Below, piece by piece: positions 14,176-15,309 of a stretch of DNA of 15,309 nucleotides (its first letter is position 1; each line of letters starts with the position of its first letter). Source of the stretch: Methanobacteriota archaeon (GTDB lineage: Archaea > Halobacteriota > Methanomicrobia > Methanomicrobiales > Methanoculleaceae); NCBI GenBank assembly GCA_023457135.1, contig JAEWMO010000155.1, positions 1-15,309 on the forward strand, given 5' to 3'. The notes below the pieces were generated by a model, which was not told the DNA's origin, ran no database searches, and saw only the letters and a program-made list of their open reading frames with translations. The position numbers were made by a program, and so were the translations under genes.

Positions 14176-14194
14176 GTCGGTCAACACTTTTTTT
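14163..14194 (+). terminator. Hairpin around the fae-hps stop codon plus T7 run
   Basis: GACCGAC (14163-14169) pairs with GTCGGTC (14176-14182), a perfect 7-bp stem. The 6-nt loop TTCTGA contains the TGA stop codon (14173-14175). Seven T follow at 14188-14194. The layout resembles a bacterial intrinsic terminator; in archaea the T-run alone may suffice. Confidence 0.6.
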
Positions 14195-14247
14195 CCTGCG
14201 GATTCCCGGGCCATCCGTAACGCAGCCCCGTATATCAGATATTCATC

Positions 14248-14787
14248 ATGTCTTTCTCCGGCCCCCGGGACGGGCTATCCACAACTGACGGGGGAGAAGG
14301 CGGCTACCGGCGGCTGAACCGGAAGTCTCTCCTCTCGATGTACTTCGGCCACGCCGTCTCATACGCGATCCTCCTTGGAGCGTTTGTCCTCATCGAGACC
14401 TATGCGCAGGGGTTCCTCGGCCCCAACTACGATCTCGTCCGGTGCGCCTTCATCGCGGTCCTCGCCATCGTCCTCGTCTACATGATCGTCTCCCCGCCGG
14501 TCTTCTATGCCCGGTACCGCTACCGGATCACGGAGGACCGGATCGATGTGCGTTCCGGCGTCCTCGTGCTGCGCCACATGCTGGTGCCGATCGAGCGGGT
14601 GCACCAGGTGGAGGTCTCGCGGGGCCCGGTGAACAGCATGCTCGGCCTTGCGGAGGTCACGATAACCACCGCCGGCGGCGTGGCGACCCTCAGTTACCTC
14701 GAGGTCGAAGAGGCGGAGAGGGTGGCCGGGGTGCTGGACAGCCTGGTCGGGCGGATGCTCAGGGAGCGGGTGCCCGCGGGTGACTGA
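14248..14787 (+). CDS. Membrane protein with a bacterial PH domain (bPH2/DUF304, YdbS-like)
   Basis: Predicted inner-membrane protein of 179 aa, a usual size for YdbS-like proteins. Two hydrophobic segments (about 36-52 and 66-84) precede the bPH2 domain (about 88-165), which shows the family pattern YRYRITEDRIDVRSGVL, then LVPIERVHQVEVSRG and LGLAEVTITTAGG. The molecular function of these domains in archaea is unknown. The ATG at 14248 lacks a clear Shine-Dalgarno site and a TATA-like GTATATCA lies only about 15 bp upstream, so the start is uncertain; the next Met is residue 31 (14338), just before the first membrane segment. The next gene starts one base after the stop and has the same domain type, so the two form a YdbS-YdbT-like pair. 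Confidence 0.82.
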   Translation: MSFSGPRDGLSTTDGGEGGYRRLNRKSLLSMYFGHAVSYAILLGAFVLIETYAQGFLGPNYDLVRCAFIAVLAIVLVYMIVSPPVFYARYRYRITEDRIDVRSGVLVLRHMLVPIERVHQVEVSRGPVNSMLGLAEVTITTAGGVATLSYLEVEEAERVAGVLDSLVGRMLRERVPAGD

Positions 14788-14788
14788 T

Positions 14789-15309
14789 ATGTTCGTGCCC
14801 GGCGAGAGGGTGAGGTGCCACCCCAGCGTCATCGTGGAGAACTCGCTCTCTCTCCTGGTCTTCATCGCGCTCCTCGTTACGCGGTTTGAGGCGACGGTGG
14901 TAGCGGGCGTACTTGCGGCCGCCGCCGTCGCGCTGCTGCTCTTCAACTACCGGCAGTGGAACCTGACGACCATCCGGTTCAACGAGGCCGAGATCGTGGT
15001 GGAGCGGGACACCCTCTTCAAGATGAAGAAGACCCTCCCCTACGCGAAGATCGCGTCGGTCAACGTGAACCGCGGCATCATAAATCGGCTCTTCGGGACA
15101 TCGAAGCTGCAGATCAACATCAATTCGGGCAGCACCGCCCTGGTTCCGGAGGCGGTCCTGACCTTCCGCGAGGATATGGCGGACGAGCTGCGGTCGGCGA
15201 TCCTGGAGCGCCTCCACGACGGGGAGGCCGTGCCGGACGAGGACGAGGCGGCGGAGTCCCTCGTCTCGTTCTCCCCGGCGGACGTGATCGTCCACGGCCT
15301 CTTCAGCGT
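14789..15309 (+). CDS. Second bPH2 (DUF304, YdbT-like) membrane protein, truncated by the window end
   Basis: The frame is open from the ATG at 14789 to the window edge (173 complete codons), so the 3' end is missing. Two hydrophobic segments (about 18-32 and 37-52) are followed by a bPH2 domain (about 55-140) with LTTIRFNEAEIVVERDTL, then TLPYAKIASVNVNRG and INRLFGTSKLQININSG. An acidic linker follows (near 150), after which the sequence continues. YdbT-like proteins often carry two or three such domains, so more may lie beyond the edge. The start is supported by GGGTGA (14778-14783), six bases before the ATG and inside the preceding gene. An in-frame GTG at 14780 would overlap the previous stop and is less likely. 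Cotranscription with the preceding gene is expected. Confidence 0.82.
   Translation, partial: MFVPGERVRCHPSVIVENSLSLLVFIALLVTRFEATVVAGVLAAAAVALLLFNYRQWNLTTIRFNEAEIVVERDTLFKMKKTLPYAKIASVNVNRGIINRLFGTSKLQININSGSTALVPEAVLTFREDMADELRSAILERLHDGEAVPDEDEAAESLVSFSPADVIVHGLFS

Noticed and set aside
14780..14788. GTG start for the second PH-domain gene
   Set aside because: The GTG overlaps the preceding stop codon; the ATG at 14789 has GGGTGA at a good distance.
1..15309. CRISPR array, insertion sequence or transposase
   Set aside because: No regularly spaced repeats, transposase motifs or terminal inverted repeats with target duplications were seen.

Overview
The window looks like a chromosome segment from a GC-rich methanogenic archaeon, most likely Methanomicrobiales (Methanoculleus-like). 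This is inferred from four things: a fused Fae-Hps enzyme, a DadD / 6-oxopurine phosphorylase pair, tRNA genes without encoded CCA preceded by archaeal TATA boxes, and a tRNA-Trp whose intron is a box C/D guide RNA. The genus is inference; no search was run.

Region 1 (3-5265, + strand) is the downstream part of a type I restriction-modification operon. It holds a DUF4062 + RecG-like ATPase + winged-helix protein, HsdR (8-nt overlap), and a YgjP-type zinc metalloprotease whose ATG directly follows the hsdR stop. hsdM and hsdS are not in the window and would be expected upstream. Region 2 (5266-5831) is a 566-bp spacer with AT-rich palindromes, stem-loops and at most one 40-codon ORF; it ends at the 3' end of a tRNA-Ala(GGC) gene on the - strand, so the restriction block abuts a classic island-insertion site.

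Region 3 (5962-9209) is nucleotide and cofactor salvage: a nicotinate phosphoribosyltransferase (-) diverges from an overlapping pair (+), a methylthioinosine/6-oxopurine nucleoside phosphorylase and 5'-deoxyadenosine/MTA/SAH deaminase DadD. Together the pair would convert 5'-deoxyadenosine and MTA, left over from SAM chemistry, to hypoxanthine and a sugar phosphate. Region 4 (9220-12312, -) has a secreted seven-repeat beta-propeller protein ending in a chagasin-like (I42) protease-inhibitor domain, and a FadD-like acyl-CoA synthetase.

Region 5 (12405-14175) has the intron-containing tRNA-Trp, a decayed DUF421/YetF C-terminal fragment (-), and fae-hps, which links formaldehyde, tetrahydromethanopterin and pentose phosphate synthesis. 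Region 6 (14248 to the end) has two adjacent membrane proteins with bacterial-type PH (bPH2/DUF304) domains, the second cut off by the window edge.

The signals most worth a second look are the tRNA-Trp intron guide RNA, whose two guides map by the D+5 rule to C34 and nucleotide 39; the DUF4062/ATPase partner of HsdR with its 12-nt tandem repeat; the propeller-chagasin fusion; and the operator-like palindromes around the small ORF in region 2. By eye the restriction operon seems less extreme in GC than the core genes that follow, but this was not computed.
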